DNA of 64,000 bases from Parvibaculum sp039680535 (GCF_039680535.1 NZ_JBDKSS010000008.1:1-64000); one strand, 5' to 3'; counted from the stretch's first letter, positions 15,966 through 24,780 are shown. Notes: a model not told the origin generated them from the sequence alone. A program made the numbers and translations.

Positions 15966-16026
15966 ACCCTACCCGCACACACCGCTCATTGAAATCATTG
16001 AGCTTTTCGACGCGTGTGGTCGACTA

Positions 16027-16057
16027 TGTGGGCGAGTCTCGGTGATTTGTGGGTGAG
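16027..16057. repeat. Left-end arm-type repeats
   Basis: ATGTGGGCGAGT-like (16026-16037, preceded by CT) and TTGTGGGTGAG (16047-16057). The same two motifs recur just inside the right end at 26851-26873, in the same strand sense but reversed order. Position 60-90 bases inside each attachment core suggests integrase arm-binding sites. Confidence 0.5.
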
Positions 16058-16084
16058 GCGTCAAGGTGGCCCTGCACCTTTAGA

Positions 16085-17005
16085 TCATCGAGGCAAACTC
16101 AGAAAGTATCTTTGCCTCGTATTCACCGGAGAGGCCAAATACTGAGAAGGCCCACCGTCGAGGATGGAAACCAGAATGCGGCACACCAAAGCAGTCATCT
16201 CCAGAGTGATGTCCGAAGCGCTTTCAGTCCTACGAATGGCGAAGCCTAGGGGCTCTCCAACGAATAGCGCTTCATGGATGGCGGCGTTTCTCAACGCTGC
16301 CACCTCGGCATTTGCCGAGGGAGCCTCCAGACCTTTGGCCCACTCAGGAGTGTCTAACTTCAACTGTTCGCACATCCACTGAGTGCGCTTGGCGTGAATT
16401 ATTCTCTGCGTGGGACCAAACACCGATTCTACGATTGCGTAGCAGGCATCCAACGCCGCGTACAAATGAATAAATTGCTCGTACTGAAGCGCCTGCGGGT
16501 ACTGAGCAAGAAGCAACGCATGAATTGCGGCAGTGAGACGTTTTGCAAGCACCGGTTTGTTGCGGTGTTTCCGCCAGAATCTTTCTGCAAGTTCGATGCT
16601 TCGCTCGATGTCTGAATGACCAACAATGAAGTCGAACAGTTTGTTCGGGACAGCAGGCGTGGCGTCGACGAAGCCGGCCTCTGTCGTTGTTAGCCTCATT
16701 CCGACAAAGAACGAGAGCACCCAGACATGAAACTCAAGTTGCTCCCGGTCTTCTGAAGAAGCGATAGAAATCTCATGGGTCTTCGGCAACCCAAAGACAC
16801 GAGAAGGATACGGCAGAGGGTGGACATAGCCATCAAAAGACCGCCGTTCCATCATGGGTGCATAAATCCAGCCAGCTTCGACGTCAGCCCACGCCTCATA
16901 TCCTCGAGTGGTGTCCTCAAAGTTCGGGAGAGGCTTGATTGATACCTCGCCCACAATTGTGAGAGGAGCTGGATAGAATCCAAATGACGAGCTGAGCGGT
17001 GGCAT
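16085..17005 (-). CDS. HEPN-like domain protein (ApeA-like)
   Basis: A 306-residue protein of unknown function. The C-terminal half is helical and contains ALRNAAIHEALFVGEPLG: the R-x4-H motif (Arg239, His244) followed by glycine/proline turn as in Apea-like HEPN domains, which are often RNases in defence and toxin systems. The N-terminal half looks like a beta-rich domain (VGEVSIKPLPNFE, AGWIYAPMMERRSFDG) of no family I recognise. No signal peptide or membrane segment. The ATG at 17005 has GAGAAGG before it; a TTG at 17023 is the alternative. The next gene upstream (HExxH protein) is 56 bases away on the same strand. The HEPN reading rests on the motif and the helical context, so it is moderate. 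Confidence 0.6.
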   Translation of the reverse strand: MPPLSSSFGFYPAPLTIVGEVSIKPLPNFEDTTRGYEAWADVEAGWIYAPMMERRSFDGYVHPLPYPSRVFGLPKTHEISIASSEDREQLEFHVWVLSFFVGMRLTTTEAGFVDATPAVPNKLFDFIVGHSDIERSIELAERFWRKHRNKPVLAKRLTAAIHALLLAQYPQALQYEQFIHLYAALDACYAIVESVFGPTQRIIHAKRTQWMCEQLKLDTPEWAKGLEAPSANAEVAALRNAAIHEALFVGEPLGFAIRRTESASDITLEMTALVCRILVSILDGGPSQYLASPVNTRQRYFLSLPR

Positions 17006-17061
17006 GGGACCTTCTCGCGACAATTTGAGCTAAGATATGAAGGTGCGGCCATCATCGCCTA

Positions 17062-18066
17062 TCACCAGAGGCGGACTTTAATATTCGCCCCGCCATCAGA
17101 CAGATCGGTTATTGTTATTCCACCTTCAGCCACAATTTGGTCAGCGAGGCCCCCAATCCGTTCAAATAGCGTGTGATCCGTCCAGCTTCCGAATTGCTCG
17201 GCTAAGTCTTCACACGCTTCTGACAGCGCTTTGAACCAAGGAGAGAACCAATGATTGGTGAGTGCGGCCTTAGTTTGAGGTAGGTCGTCGAGGCCTAAGC
17301 CTAATCCCCTCATGTTGCCTGCGTGATAGCAGGCGTATTTCATGAGGCATCCATATAAGCCATATACCTCATGCAACACTTGGCTGTGATTGCGATGCAA
17401 GCGAAAACTCGCGATACACGCATCAGCCTGATTGCGGCATTCCGCGAGCGCCTTCAGGAAAATCTCTTCATAGTCTTTAGTGAGTTCTTTGCCGCACCCG
17501 GCGCTTAGACAGGTAGCCGCATATTCATCCCAACAAGCAAGAATGACTTGAGACCTAAGGTTCTCGTGAACGTGAAGCGCCTTTCTCAGCAGAACATTTG
17601 GAAATGCCTTGTCGTATGCGGCTGTTATATGGACATGAGCACATTCGTGGAAGAGCAAGTGAATTGCGAGTTCGAACCCCTCATGCGTTTCGTCCCCCAG
17701 AGGCCACATTAAATCCGCGCTCAAGACGATATGGCTCCTCAGTAGCCCATCGCGGATTACACTCGGTGTCATGGCGACACCAGATCCAAAATCTTCGCTC
17801 GGCGTCAGAACGTAGGAGGTCTCATAACCCCGATCCAATTCACGTAAAGCGGTTGCGTAATCCGTCGCCACGGTAATTCCGTCCAGTGTTTGCAGGTTTA
17901 GATACTTGCTAATGACGCGGACTATGGCCGCCAGTCGATGGGCGAACTTCTCTGCCCTTGCCCTGTCGTCGTCTGGTGCGCCCCTAATGGATACTGGAAT
18001 ACTCGTCGGCGCCGTCTCCTCGCGTTCAAACGTAGCGGACGCTTCATCGTCACTGTCTTCTTCCAT
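17062..18066 (-). CDS. Zincin-like protein with HExxH motif
   Basis: A 334-residue protein I do not recognise as a named family. It has a metalloprotease signature, LLFHECAHVHITAAYDKAF (HECAH at residues 140-144), with a possible third ligand in WDEYAATCLSAGC (residues 179-191). The segment before the motif (FELAIHLLFHE) forms the usual amphipathic helix. An acidic N-terminus (MEEDSDDEASATFEREE) precedes the fold. No signal peptide: cytoplasmic. It lies upstream of the HEPN-like gene with the same orientation, and a pairing of a peptidase with a HEPN protein would suit proteolytic activation, but this is only a hypothesis. Confidence 0.6.
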   Translation of the reverse strand: MEEDSDDEASATFEREETAPTSIPVSIRGAPDDDRARAEKFAHRLAAIVRVISKYLNLQTLDGITVATDYATALRELDRGYETSYVLTPSEDFGSGVAMTPSVIRDGLLRSHIVLSADLMWPLGDETHEGFELAIHLLFHECAHVHITAAYDKAFPNVLLRKALHVHENLRSQVILACWDEYAATCLSAGCGKELTKDYEEIFLKALAECRNQADACIASFRLHRNHSQVLHEVYGLYGCLMKYACYHAGNMRGLGLGLDDLPQTKAALTNHWFSPWFKALSEACEDLAEQFGSWTDHTLFERIGGLADQIVAEGGITITDLSDGGANIKVRLW

Positions 18067-18125
18067 CGGCTTCTCTCCGATTCACTGGCCAGATCGACAG
18101 TACGCCGCCGAATGGGCAATTAAAA

Positions 18126-18155
18126 TAAAAAGGAGGACCACTGAAGGTCCTCCTT
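18126..18155 (-). terminator. Rho-independent terminator of the virion-type gene
   Basis: Perfect 10-bp stem AAGGAGGACC/GGTCCTCCTT with a six-base loop, followed on the minus strand by TTTTATTTTAATT. It lies 33 bases after the stop of the gene at 18189-19316. Confidence 0.8.
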
Positions 18156-18188
18156 AGAATTCACAATCAAAGATGGAGGCGATGCCAA

Positions 18189-19316
18189 TCAGAATAATGG
18201 GATGCTCTGGAAGATGCCCTTGCTAGTGCTGCCGCTTTGAGTGGATTGCCCCTGCTGAGTTTGAATCGCCGGGGACACGATGCTCCAATAGCGACTGAGT
18301 AAGTCCCAAGGACGTTGATCGTTGCCTTGCCATTTCCTGTACTGCTCGTTCATCTCGTTCTGGGCGTCGGCCTGCGCCGCCGTTCCGGCATCAGTCACCA
18401 TGCCTGCTGCAGAACCACCTAGGTTCATCGCTGAGTTCGCTCCATTGAAGCCAAGCCCCAGTTGTTCCACGAGCTGACCATTCGCGCCAAGCATGGTGCC
18501 GAGGTTGAACTGACGTTGGCTCTCGCTGCGATTGAGGGAGTTGTCAGCGATGGACGCGCCAGCTCCCACTGCATTAAGGCCACCATCCAAATTCGCCTGT
18601 CGGGACTGCTCGGCAAGGTTCAGTCCGTTCGCGTAGGCAGCGCCACGCATGTTCGCTGCTGTAGATGCGAGAGTATCGGCAGCAGCACGTTTTGCGATGG
18701 CTTCTGCAGCGCCAGCCCTAGAGCTGTTCAGGTTTCCACCAATTGACGCAGCCCTGTTAAGGCCGGGAAGCACATTCTCATTGAGGTTCCGAGAGATGTC
18801 CTTCCCGATCGCATCAATCTGACCGTTCAGCACATCGCTGTTGATGTAGCGATTGGCGGTGCCGACGTTCTGCCCCGTGGGATCACCTAGGGTCGCACCG
18901 AGGGTCCTCGCTCCTGTGCTGAGCAGATCGAGCCCCGTGTTCACGGCAGAGGTATCGTAGGGAGTGGAGCCGCCTCGGTCGAAGTTGCCGTTCGCAAGAT
19001 TTGTGGCAGTAATCGAAGCTGCGCTTCCAACACCAAGGCTCGTATTCGCGGCGGCTGTGGCAGCATCCGCGAGACCTGACCCTTGAGTGGAACCAAAGGT
19101 GGAGAGCAGACCATATCCGCGCTTCTGCTGATCGTTCATCCCGGCATAGAGATTGCCCGTGTAGAACGGAGAGCCCTGAGCGGACTTGAATAGGTCCTGA
19201 GCATTCTGGAAGCCAAGCTTCAAGTAGGGCTGTTGCTCGCTCCAAGGACCGGACTGCGTTGTTTCTTTTCTCTGCTCGCTTCCACCACCGAACAAAGTTG
19301 ATATGAGATCACCCAA
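18189..19316 (-). CDS. Phage virion-associated (internal/ejection-type) protein
   Basis: A 375-residue protein rich in Ala, Gly, Asn, Gln and Ser. The N-terminus (GPWSEQQPYLKLGFQNAQDLF, then YTGNLYAG) and the long repetitive helical middle (NLAEQSRQANLDGGLNAVG) resemble internal or tail-associated proteins of podovirus-like phages thought to be ejected with DNA. I name the class by resemblance, without a search. It begins with TTG and has its own strong terminator. No other structural gene is near, so it is either a relic or a protein kept for a new purpose, for example interference with phage assembly. Confidence 0.55.
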   Translation of the reverse strand: MGDLISTLFGGGSEQRKETTQSGPWSEQQPYLKLGFQNAQDLFKSAQGSPFYTGNLYAGMNDQQKRGYGLLSTFGSTQGSGLADAATAAANTSLGVGSAASITATNLANGNFDRGGSTPYDTSAVNTGLDLLSTGARTLGATLGDPTGQNVGTANRYINSDVLNGQIDAIGKDISRNLNENVLPGLNRAASIGGNLNSSRAGAAEAIAKRAAADTLASTAANMRGAAYANGLNLAEQSRQANLDGGLNAVGAGASIADNSLNRSESQRQFNLGTMLGANGQLVEQLGLGFNGANSAMNLGGSAAGMVTDAGTAAQADAQNEMNEQYRKWQGNDQRPWDLLSRYWSIVSPAIQTQQGQSTQSGSTSKGIFQSIPLF

Positions 19317-20181
19317 GATGATTTCCGGAAATCTGAGTGTGGAGTTTCATGGGGCTCTCCTCGCTCCGTCGAGCTGAAGAGAACCTGTTTAGCGGAACGC
19401 TGAGCATCGGCTGATGCTTAGGTGTGCAACGCTAGTGTCGTGGTTGCCCACATGGGGGACACCAAGGCCAGATGGCGAGATTGAGAGAAGGAATATTAAA
19501 ATCCGACTTTGGAGAACCTCGATGTTCGTCGAAGTACCACCTACTAGATGAACGCAATGAAGAGGAACCTGAACTTCAATCATTTAATTGCGATCATCTT
19601 CCCTAAGAGCGCAGGGACGATCCTGTGGTTGATCGAACTAACGCTGCTCAGGTGAACCCTGCGATTATCTTCAGTAAGGGATAAGAGATAGAAAGAAAGA
19701 GATCATCCTCAGATCACTGAGGTTCCACCTCAGTTCACCTTAGGTACACCCTAGGTCTCACCTAAGGTTCCTTCTTCAGTTGGTATGTGAACCGGGGGGG
19801 GAGTCTTCCTGTTATATTCGGGGTTTTGGAACCCGTTGCGCGTCATTTTTGGCGGAAATCCTAGCTTTTTGACCACTTTCGAATGCCTGGGTACCCCGGC
19901 TCTGGGGCGTGAATCCAAGGGGTGTCAAACCGTCGTCCCCGTTCCCGCAAATCGACGCGGAATGAGGGGGAGTGTTCTGCCGACCCACCCGATGCCCTCC
20001 CCTGAGTGCAAATAGCATTGCGACAGGTGAAACTCTGGCGCAGAGGCTCCGCTTTTAAAGGTGAGAACAACAATAACAACGCGACCCTTTAGCGGCTTTT
20101 TGGAAGAGATGCCCTTCAGACCCCGTGGGGGTGTCAAAATTCACTTCGTCGATTTTTGGTGGCGACGCGCAGAAGCGCAGC
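19317..20181. other. Long non-coding stretch of the element
   Basis: About 865 bases with no convincing gene: the short reading frames overlap one another and lack ribosome sites. It contains a cluster of palindromes (19717-19768) and a G tract near 19793. Such space next to a serine recombinase may hold its recombination or control sites. Confidence 0.55.
19717..19768. promoter_or_regulatory. Cluster of CCTAGG-type palindromes
   Basis: CTGAGGT-TCC-ACCTCAG (19717-19733) is a perfect 7-bp dyad. It is followed by ACCTTAGGT, ACCCTAGGT and ACCTAAGGT at 19737, 19748 and 19760, evenly spaced by 11-12 bases, about one helical turn. This looks like an array of protein-binding sites, as in operators, iterons or recombinase accessory sites. 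The protein is unknown. Confidence 0.55.
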
Positions 20182-20862
20182 TCAGCGATGTTCGACCAGA
20201 CGAAGGACCTGACCTGCAGTCCACTTTGAGCCACCCCTCGATGTCTTAACGCCCAACTCTGTAAGCTGCTTGGCAAGCGAGGTCGCTGACTGCATCCCGC
20301 TGGGGTCGAGGTCGGAGATCACGGCAATAACGCGCTCCCTGAAGGCCTGAGAGCGTTCCTGACGGGCCTTGAGCCCGAGGCGATAATCAACCTTCGGTCC
20401 TCCACGGTAGCCTCCCAGCGCCTTCCCACGGGCTTTAGCCGCCTTCAGAGCGGCCTTAGTGCGTTGGCTGATTAGCCCCACCTCCAACTCCGCAATCGAC
20501 GCCATGAGCCGAAGCATGAAGCTACCCATGGCTCCCTCGGGCAGCTCGGGCATGTCGCAGAACACAACCTCCACTCCAGCCTTCACCAACTCCATGAGGA
20601 AGGAGGCATCCCGGCTCAGTCGGTCGAGCTTGGCGACAACTAAGGTGGCACCGAGGAGCTTTGCTCGGTCCAGTGCCTTGTTCAATTCGGCCCGGTTCGT
20701 TTTTCGACCGCTCTCGACCTCGACGAAGAGTGGCAGGACCAACGCCCCCAGCTGCCGGTCCACGTAGGACTGGATCGCAGCTTCCTGCGCCTCGAGGCCG
20801 AGACCTGAACGACCCTGCTTGTCGGTGGAGACTCGGGCGTATCCCACATAAGCCTTGGTCAT
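20182..20862 (-). CDS. Serine recombinase, resolvase/invertase family
   Basis: A 226-residue site-specific recombinase. The catalytic domain has the nucleophile in YVGYARVSTDKQ (Ser12), the arginine-containing segments VVAKLDRLSRDASFLMEL, and the long E-helix (FMLRLMASIAELEVGLISQRT). The C-terminus has a helix-turn-helix region (SATSLAKQLTELGVKTSRGG, KWTAGQVLRLVEHR). It could resolve or invert DNA inside the element, or control its multimer state. It is divergent from the DUF262 gene across 554 bases. A tyrosine integrase is present as well, so this enzyme is not needed for integration. Confidence 0.9.
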   Translation of the reverse strand: MTKAYVGYARVSTDKQGRSGLGLEAQEAAIQSYVDRQLGALVLPLFVEVESGRKTNRAELNKALDRAKLLGATLVVAKLDRLSRDASFLMELVKAGVEVVFCDMPELPEGAMGSFMLRLMASIAELEVGLISQRTKAALKAAKARGKALGGYRGGPKVDYRLGLKARQERSQAFRERVIAVISDLDPSGMQSATSLAKQLTELGVKTSRGGSKWTAGQVLRLVEHR

Positions 20863-21416
20863 GCACTATCTCATTTCAGACTATGGACGTTGTCTGAAAC
20901 GTAATATCACATCGTACTATGCCAAGGGGGCAACGCAAGCATATTACATTATACATAGATATTATGTAGATAATAAAAGGGACCACGAGGGCCGCTAGGC
21001 CCCTCCACTTCAAATGCTCGAAGAGAACGAGCCTTCATGAACCTTCTAGAGGAGTGGCGCGAAAAAAAGCTGCCGGTCAGGCGGGCGTTGCGAACCCTCC
21101 GACCGGATTCGGGTAAATTCTCAGGCGATTCGAAGCAATCGGTAGAACGGAGCCTATAAACGACCAAACGCACCTGCAAAGACGGGCGGGAACATGATGC
21201 GTCCCTATCATCGGACCAACTAGGTGGAGAAGCGAAGCTCGGGTAATGCTGGCTCCGGATGCAATATTCATTACCCACACTATTGTGCGCGACAAGTTGC
21301 AAAAAGCTCTTCTGGGTTACGGCTGTGCTTGAGTTGTGTCTTGGTCACTTTGGTTAGACAATAAAAGAAGGCGATCTCTGATATTGGTGCGCCCTCGGAA
21401 CTAGATTGGGATTTCG
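20863..21416. other. Divergent intergenic region, recombinase to DUF262 gene
   Basis: 554 bases. It is AT-rich near 20938-20975 (ATATTACATTATACATAGAT with partial symmetry), suitable for a promoter of the recombinase, and again before 21417. No gene or RNA is recognised. A regulatory RNA for the defence-like pair cannot be excluded. Confidence 0.5.
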
Positions 21417-22550
21417 ATGAAATTAGCGTCGTGGGAGCCGGATATCCGGACTGCTGTAAATTGGGTTGAGAATGGTGAAATTGATCTCCAGCCCGATTTT
21501 CAGCGGGGTGACATTTGGCCTTACACAAAGAAGCGCAGATTAATCGACACGATCTTGCGAGAGTGGTCGATACCGCCCCTTCACGTAGTCGTGAATTCTG
21601 AAGGCAGGTTGGAGGTGCTTGACGGGCAGCAGCGCCTAACTGCCATCCGTGATTTTGTTGCGGGTGAATTTTCAATTGATGGGCAAATTGAACCCAGAGA
21701 CCCCTATATCGAGGCGCTCGGTGGCTTGCGATATGACGAACTCCCGCCGCTGGTGCGTCGAAAGTTTGATCAATATGTACTTCGCATATTCCGAATCACC
21801 GATTTCAAACCGTCCGAGCCGGGCGAATTGTTTTATCGCCTCAACCAACCATCCAGTCTTACGGCAGGCGAGCAACGAAATGCTTTGTACGGACCTGCTC
21901 GGCAGCAACTTAAAGCGCTCGTGCAATTCTTTTCCGACCAACTCAATGACCAAAGCTCGTTGGGCTTTTCGAATGTACGAATGGCTTACGACGACGTCTT
22001 GGCAAAGCTATTGTATTTCATTGAAAGCGGCTCCTTCTCGGTAAAGGCTAAGGAGGCGCTGATTTCTGAGAGATTTAAGATACCTAAGTTTTTCGCTGAA
22101 GATGTGATACGACGCGCCGAGCAATCAATCAGATGGTTCTCGGATTCACGAGCTGCCGCCGCGCTGAACTCTCCATCTGTGCGCCTTCGCTTCAACAAGG
22201 CAACCCTTCTCTCGTGGCTCTTATTCTTTCTAAGATTCGGAGAAAGCCGGCCCGACATCAACTTTCTCGGTCGTTTCGAAACGGCTCGCCAGATCAACGA
22301 TGATCAGTTCCCTGTTGATCTTCTGAGGTTGTTCAGCGACCGCGCAAGCCTGCGCGTTTCGGATGTCACGTCTGTTGTCTATCGTGATGTGGCTCTTTGG
22401 GCTGCATATTCGCATTGCGGACATCGACCGTTAGTTGGCGCAAAAATCTTACCAACCTTGCTGAACACAGAAGAAGGCGCTCACCGCGAACTCGAGGAGA
22501 TGTTTGGCTCCGAGATCAACGTAGAGGCCTGGGGGGCGCTCACTCAATGA
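21417..22550 (+). CDS. DUF262 (GmrSD/SspE N-terminal-type) domain protein
   Basis: A 377-residue protein. The ParB/sulfiredoxin-like DUF262 domain is evident from DLQPDFQRGDIW (residues 23-34), LIDTILREWSIPPLHV (42-57) and the nucleotide-binding LEVLDGQQRLTAIRDF (65-80, DGQQR at 69-73). In characterised relatives (GmrSD, SspE, BrxU) this domain hydrolyses nucleotides and controls nuclease activity against phage DNA. The C-terminal part (200-377) is helical and shows no HNH (DUF1524) motif, so the nuclease usually fused to it is missing. The stop overlaps the ATG of the next gene, an OLD-like ATPase-TOPRIM protein that would supply the nuclease. The two form one unit. Confidence 0.88.
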   Translation: MKLASWEPDIRTAVNWVENGEIDLQPDFQRGDIWPYTKKRRLIDTILREWSIPPLHVVVNSEGRLEVLDGQQRLTAIRDFVAGEFSIDGQIEPRDPYIEALGGLRYDELPPLVRRKFDQYVLRIFRITDFKPSEPGELFYRLNQPSSLTAGEQRNALYGPARQQLKALVQFFSDQLNDQSSLGFSNVRMAYDDVLAKLLYFIESGSFSVKAKEALISERFKIPKFFAEDVIRRAEQSIRWFSDSRAAAALNSPSVRLRFNKATLLSWLLFFLRFGESRPDINFLGRFETARQINDDQFPVDLLRLFSDRASLRVSDVTSVVYRDVALWAAYSHCGHRPLVGAKILPTLLNTEEGAHRELEEMFGSEINVEAWGALTQ

Positions 22551-23986
22551 AAGTGCATAAAGCAGATGATTTCTGGCGGGCATTAAAAAAGGCCCCTGCG
22601 GCAGCGGCACCCATTCTCTCAATGAAGCACAGCGGCCTACTCGGTGTTGCCGCCGGTGAAATTACATTTCAGTTATCCTTGACAGCATTTTGTGGGCCAA
22701 ATGGCATCGGCAAAACCACTCTACTGCGAGCACTTTGGGCAACCTTAGCTCCTCAACCGGCTCAGTCGTTAGTTTCCACGAAGCTACGGCTTAAGACAGG
22801 AAGTGTCACACTGCAGGGCAGCTTGGGCGACGAGCAAATTGAGGTGGTTGCCTCGTTCGCCGACGGAAACGTGACATCGACCGTACCAGAACAAATTTTG
22901 GTTGAGCACGTCGATACTTCTTCATGCGCTTGCTACGTGCAGAATTTTTTTTGCGACTTCCCCAATATCGAGGACACTACAAACGGCGAAGCAGCGTTTG
23001 AACTTACATCCGGAGAACTCGAAGAAGTCCGGTACCTCACAGCTAAGGACTATAATTATGTGCGGATATATGAGGTGGACGACGGCGCTGACGTCATACC
23101 GCTCTTCACGGTGAACTCAAGCGGACTCAGTTACGATGTTCGCACAATGGGACTCGGCGAACTTTCGGCGCTGTATCTCTGGTGGGTTCTTCGCAGAAGT
23201 GAGCGCGGCACATTTCTACTCATTGAGGAGCCCGAGTCTTTTCTGACTCCAAGCTCTCAAGTCGCATTTTTGAATCACCTCGCGTCTAAAGTGGTTAGGA
23301 ATAAGCTCTTCAGCGTCCTAACCTCCCACTCACCTGAAATCATTGGAATGCTACCCGAGGAGTCAATTCGTTTCTTCTACCGTGATGGCCAGAATTCCGT
23401 TCTCGCAAAAGGTGACCTCGACAGCTTGCTGCAAACCATTGGCCTGACAAAAGGGACCGAGTTTTTATTTCTCGTGGAGGACCGCGGAGCTGCACTGTTT
23501 GGAAAGCTTTGGTTGGATCACTTTGATGCGAGCTTGGCAAGGAGAACTGAACTCGTAGCTTTGGCCGGAGAAAGCGCAATTACATTGGCATTGCGCAATC
23601 TTCCGGACACCAGAGCAGGTCTCCGGATGTTCGGACTCTACGACGGCGACGTAAGAGATAAGGTGCCGAAAGACGTCCAGAAAAAAGCGCTCTTTCTGCC
23701 CGGCAATATTCGCATGGAACAAAAATTTCGGCAGATGACCAATGGCGATGTTTCCGCATTCGAAGAGATTCTTGGCAAGTCCGATATCAAAAAGACCTTG
23801 TTTGCTCTGAATGCGCATGAAGATCATGATTGGTTTGATGGGTTGGCGAAAATCCTTAACCGCTCCTATGAACAACTTATGGCTGACTTTTTTAAATGGT
23901 GGATTAGCGTGGATGAAAACGTGGACGAAGCTGCGTTGAGCTTTGAGAAGGTAAAGGCAATGCTTTTGGATAGCCCTCTTAATTGA
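22547..23986 (+). CDS. OLD-like ABC ATPase with C-terminal TOPRIM domain
   Basis: A 479-residue protein. N-terminal ABC-type ATPase: Walker A FCGPNGIGKTTLLRA (residues 48-62), a signature-like helix TMGLGELSALYLWWVLRR (200-217), Walker B FLLIEEPESFLTP (223-235) and H-loop VLTSHSPEI (257-265). C-terminal TOPRIM-like part: glutamate in FLFLVEDRGAALFGK (Glu311) and the Asp-x-Asp in MFGLYDGDVRD (Asp366, Asp368), the metal ligands of OLD-type nucleases. GajA of Gabija, the AriA/AriB proteins of PARIS and retron-linked OLD proteins share this plan. The insert between Walker A and signature (70-195) is short. Overlaps the DUF262 gene by 4 bp (ATGA). Likely a DNA- or tRNA-cleaving effector; the target is not known. 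Confidence 0.85.
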   Translation: MKVHKADDFWRALKKAPAAAAPILSMKHSGLLGVAAGEITFQLSLTAFCGPNGIGKTTLLRALWATLAPQPAQSLVSTKLRLKTGSVTLQGSLGDEQIEVVASFADGNVTSTVPEQILVEHVDTSSCACYVQNFFCDFPNIEDTTNGEAAFELTSGELEEVRYLTAKDYNYVRIYEVDDGADVIPLFTVNSSGLSYDVRTMGLGELSALYLWWVLRRSERGTFLLIEEPESFLTPSSQVAFLNHLASKVVRNKLFSVLTSHSPEIIGMLPEESIRFFYRDGQNSVLAKGDLDSLLQTIGLTKGTEFLFLVEDRGAALFGKLWLDHFDASLARRTELVALAGESAITLALRNLPDTRAGLRMFGLYDGDVRDKVPKDVQKKALFLPGNIRMEQKFRQMTNGDVSAFEEILGKSDIKKTLFALNAHEDHDWFDGLAKILNRSYEQLMADFFKWWISVDENVDEAALSFEKVKAMLLDSPLN

Positions 23987-24333
23987 TTATGATGCTATTT
24001 TCACCAGCTCACAGATTTCATCACCTACGAAACAGCACAAAGTGATCAGAAGGGAGAGTGTCGGTCTTCGACCTTCTTTTTCCCTCCTAGCTAGAGTATC
24101 TCCGGCTGCTTTAGCTCGCGGCCCGCTATCCAAGCATTAGTCAGGCCTTCTAAATATTATGAGTATCGGAGCCAAACCGGTGATGTCACAGGCTTGCTCA
24201 AGTGATCAAAGTTCGCGACGTCACCCCTGTATCAATAGGCTAGTTCCCCTGTGGTTTTGAAAGTCGAATGCACTGGTAGTTTACTCATCTGTGGTTCGCA
24301 CCTCTATCAATGCTCCGGAACGGGCCGACAACG
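23987..24333. other. Intergenic region after the defence-like pair
   Basis: 347 bases between convergent genes. No reading frame of interest. It includes an interrupted hairpin followed by a T tract (24048-24083) that may end the plus-strand pair. Confidence 0.5.
24048..24083 (+). terminator. Possible terminator of the DUF262/OLD-like unit
   Basis: Outer stem AGAAG/CTTCT and inner stem GTCG/CGAC with a bulge, followed by TTTTTCCC. About 60 bases after the stop. The bulge lowers confidence. Confidence 0.4.
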
Positions 24334-24780
24334 TCAATGGATGACACATCTGGAGACAATCCAAGCACACTCAGGATATTTCTCCCCGGCTAGCACGTTG
24401 AGGAGTCCACCTTGCACAACTCTATGATCTCCGGACCGCGCGTAGTTCAGCTCCGACGCACGACCATCAGTGAAACGAACCGACACCTCACAAGAGATTA
24501 CGTTTGCTTCGATTGAACCGCGAGTGCTGGAGAAACCGCCAAGGCTTGAGCTTGAGGCGCTGACATCACCCTCGGTTGCGCCCAAAGCAACATAGCGCCA
24601 CACCTCCGTATTACCGACCTTCATCGAGCTGGATGGAACTCCGGCGCAAGCCAGAACCTGCTCGCGGTTCATACCAATCATTGAAAGCTGAGCCCGGTTT
24701 GTCGTCGACGTATTCGGGCTCTGGCAGGCCGCAAGAGCAATGAGGGTGGCGAATGCAAGGAAGCGATTGTTCATCTTCAT
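24334..24780 (-). CDS. Small lipoprotein with BamE-like N-terminal motif
   Basis: A 148-residue lipoprotein: signal peptide MKMNNRFLAFATLIALAAC with a lipobox ending at Cys19. The mature part begins with SMIGMNREQVLACAGVPSSS and VGNTEVWRY, a pattern seen in SmpA/BamE-like and related small outer-membrane lipoproteins. Here it more likely belongs to the short lipoproteins often carried by phage-derived islands. The frame is open upstream but the signal peptide sets the start at 24780 (a second ATG lies two codons in). Role unknown; a surface-exclusion role is one possibility. Encoded between the defence-like pair and the integrase, opposite in strand to the former. Confidence 0.65.
   Translation of the reverse strand: MKMNNRFLAFATLIALAACQSPNTSTTNRAQLSMIGMNREQVLACAGVPSSSMKVGNTEVWRYVALGATEGDVSASSSSLGGFSSTRGSIEANVISCEVSVRFTDGRASELNYARSGDHRVVQGGLLNVLAGEKYPECAWIVSRCVIH

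Noticed and set aside
22547..23986. Assigning the ATPase-TOPRIM gene to Gabija or PARIS
   Set aside because: No GajB-like UvrD helicase and no separate AriB (DUF4435) gene are adjacent; the partner is a DUF262 protein.
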